DNA of 22,208 bases from CAYVMP01 sp964452635 (lineage in GTDB: Bacteria > Patescibacteriota > Minisyncoccia > Phycocordibacterales > DATDWN01). The notes under the pieces were generated by a model. It searched no databases. It worked only from the letters and a program-made list of their open reading frames with translations, and was not told where the DNA came from. Where the stretch lies: contig CAYVMP010000011.1 in the NCBI GenBank assembly GCA_964452635.1, forward strand, positions 1-22,208, given 5' to 3'. A program made the position numbers and the translations under genes. Positions 21,299 through 22,208 of the stretch are shown here, piece by piece (within the stretch, counting starts at the first letter, position 1; every line of letters begins with the position of its first letter).

Positions 21299-21685
21299 GG
21301 GAGTGACAGGTTTTGACATATACTATGCATTAATTCATGCGACGCGGAGTATCGAGTCCTCCTAAAACAGCTCGAAAAAGCTAAGTGTAAACAACTTAAC
21401 TAAAAAAGCATCAGTTTCTCCATATTTTGGAGTAAACGATTTCGCTTTCTCTTACGCTCAGGCCTAAGAGACGGTGACTCCCCTGACACCTGATATGGGA
21501 TAGTCATTGATATAACTTTCAGGATAGAACTACTTCTAGTCTCGGAAATAGTTTGAAACGCAGAAGACTCGAGTACAGTGTATTTTGTTTGTTCCAAGCA
21601 CTGCACTCTAAACACTAAACAATCTACGCGTTGTAGACCTGTCTGAATCTAGTATATGCATGTGGTTTCGATACCACCACTTCCA
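21299..21685 (+). ncRNA. ssrA: Transfer-messenger RNA (tmRNA)
   Basis: The tRNA-like ends pair: GGGAGTG (21299-21305) with CACTTCC (21678-21684), one G-U, then discriminator A. CCA is not encoded. After the 5' acceptor comes the ACAGGTTTTGACA segment typical of tmRNA. A T arm GTGGT-TTCGAT-ACCAC lies at the 3' end; as written its loop has 6 nt. A tag reading frame runs from a probable GCA resume codon at 21408 to TAA at 21465-21467, giving ASVSPY...SYAQA. The stop lies in a hairpin (TCTCTTA/TAAGAGA) as in other tmRNAs. The tag ends in AQA, not the usual ALAA. Located downstream of smpB. Confidence 0.9.
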
Positions 21686-21692
21686 CTGCTTC

Positions 21693-21728
21693 GCAAAAAC
21701 CCTTTCTTTAATGAGAAAGGGTTTTTGC
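21693..21728 (+). terminator. Strong intrinsic terminator of tmRNA
   Basis: A perfect 15-bp stem (21693-21707 with 21714-21728) and 6-nt loop with an internal A5/T5 pairing. It is followed by a second hairpin 21729-21738 with 21741-21750 (TTCGCAGTGC and complement). Confidence 0.85.
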
Positions 21729-21810
21729 TTCGCAGTGCGAGCACTGCGAAATTCCGAACAGAGTGAGGAAAGAAGCGGTGTCCTGCGTAGCCTTGGCGAA
21801 GCAGGGCTTG

Positions 21811-21816
21811 TATAAT
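21811..21816 (+). promoter_or_regulatory. -10 box of the second GIY-YIG gene
   Basis: A perfect TATAAT (21811-21816) ends 6 nt before the ATG at 21823. No -35 at the right distance is convincing. This places the transcription start at the start codon. Confidence 0.5.
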
Positions 21817-21822
21817 ATCCTC

Positions 21823-22062
21823 ATGTATTACGTATACATTTTAAAAAGTCAGAAAGATAAGAGTTTCTATTTTGGTAGTACAGAAAATATCAAAAATAGG
21901 TTAAAAGAACACAACAATGGAGAATCCACCTATTCAAAAACAAAACGTCCTTATTCTCTGGTTTGGTTTTGTGCCTTTCCAAACAAAATAAAGGCTTTTG
22001 CTTTTGAAAAATACTTAAAACACGGTTCTGGTCATGCTTTTGCAAACAAACATTTAATATAG
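21823..22062 (+). CDS. Small GIY-YIG domain protein, 79 residues
   Basis: A second GIY-YIG single-domain protein. YVYIL (3-7) and FYFGST (15-20) are the name motifs; R26, H30 (NRLKEHN) and E62 (FEKYLK) match the catalytic residues. I chose ATG 21823 because the -10 box at 21811 excludes the longer in-frame start at 21763. It ends GHAFANKHL like other free-standing members. It is about as similar in layout to the 20988 protein as to any other family member, so it need not be a recent duplicate. Role unknown. Confidence 0.87.
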   Translation: MYYVYILKSQKDKSFYFGSTENIKNRLKEHNNGESTYSKTKRPYSLVWFCAFPNKIKAFAFEKYLKHGSGHAFANKHLI

Positions 22063-22157
22063 AGACGGCAAATTTGAGAGGCGAAGGGCGAATTACCACC
22101 ACTTTCATAATATTGTAATTTTATAAAATATATGTTTCCATATCTTCAGAGGTCACA

Positions 22158-22208
22158 ATGATAGAAATTTTCAAAAACCTTAAAATAGGTGATGTTTTCA
22201 GACATGGA
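22158..22208 (+). CDS. Start of a gene cut by the window edge
   Basis: An open reading frame begins at ATG 22158 and is open to the end of the window (17 codons). A ribosome binding site AGAGG lies 5 nt upstream. The visible residues include NLKIGDVFRHG, which resembles the start of small phage/plasmid-like or ASCH/SH3-like proteins, but too little is visible for a call. The preceding 95 nt hold an A/T-rich stretch that may carry the promoter. Confidence 0.5.
   Translation, partial: MIEIFKNLKIGDVFRHG

Noticed and set aside
1..22208. CRISPR array or prophage
   Set aside because: No regularly spaced short repeats with unique spacers were seen, and no Cas, capsid, terminase or integrase-like gene is in the window. 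The repeats found are structured leaders and a REP-like unit.

Overview
The window looks like chromosomal DNA from a small-genome bacterium of the candidate phyla radiation (Patescibacteria, probably a Parcubacteria-type lineage). This is inferred from the mix of features: a GFTLIE-type pilin, a DUF5667-like secreted protein, several very small proteins, tiny GIY-YIG nucleases, a clusterless MutY-like glycosylase, a tRNA-Ile that reads AUA directly, and many genes whose -10 box sits 6-12 nt before the start codon (likely leaderless mRNAs). Most genes lack a clear Shine-Dalgarno sequence. No taxonomic marker such as 16S rRNA is present, so the placement is tentative.

Region 1 (1-1985) differs from the rest. 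It is a minus-strand series of three unrecognised genes (1686-1249, 1036-851, 601-41). They have strong purine-rich ribosome binding sites and a perfect consensus sigma-70 promoter (1954-1982). Each gene is preceded by a copy of a structured element (about 1825-1919, 1124-1212, 754-842). The two best copies fold into an H-type pseudoknot plus a three-nucleotide-loop hairpin. The paired arms differ between copies by compensatory changes. I regard this as the best candidate for an undescribed system.

Region 2 (2087-11143) is a cell-surface region. A type IV pilin-like gene and a secreted protein with SdrD_B/prealbumin-like repeats read forward. A four-gene operon then reads backward from 9826: a two-TM protein, a processive GT2 polysaccharide synthase of the PgaC/IcaA type, a membrane-anchored TIM-barrel hydrolase-like protein and a membrane-anchored protein with three CBM-like domains. 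It resembles a reduced poly-N-acetylglucosamine-like export locus. A divergent gene at 9927 encodes another surface protein. Shared terminators close both ends.

Region 3 (11145-15630) carries a MutY-like glycosylase, a structured non-coding stretch with at least one probable small RNA, recG, a hairpin-forming dispersed repeat and a lysozyme-fold-like envelope protein.

Region 4 (15686-18424) contains a tight minus-strand unit: an HTH protein with a possible LAGLIDADG-like domain, tRNA-Ile(UAU), a divergent PurE and a 55-residue zinc-ribbon-like protein. Next come a secreted DUF5667-like/cytochrome b5-like protein and a small divergent membrane protein.

Region 5 (18447-22208) is a protein quality-control neighbourhood: ftsH on the minus strand, then smpB, a GIY-YIG protein, tmRNA (ssrA) with a strong terminator, a second GIY-YIG protein and the start of a gene cut by the window edge. 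SmpB and tmRNA rescue stalled ribosomes, and FtsH is one of the proteases that can degrade tagged products.
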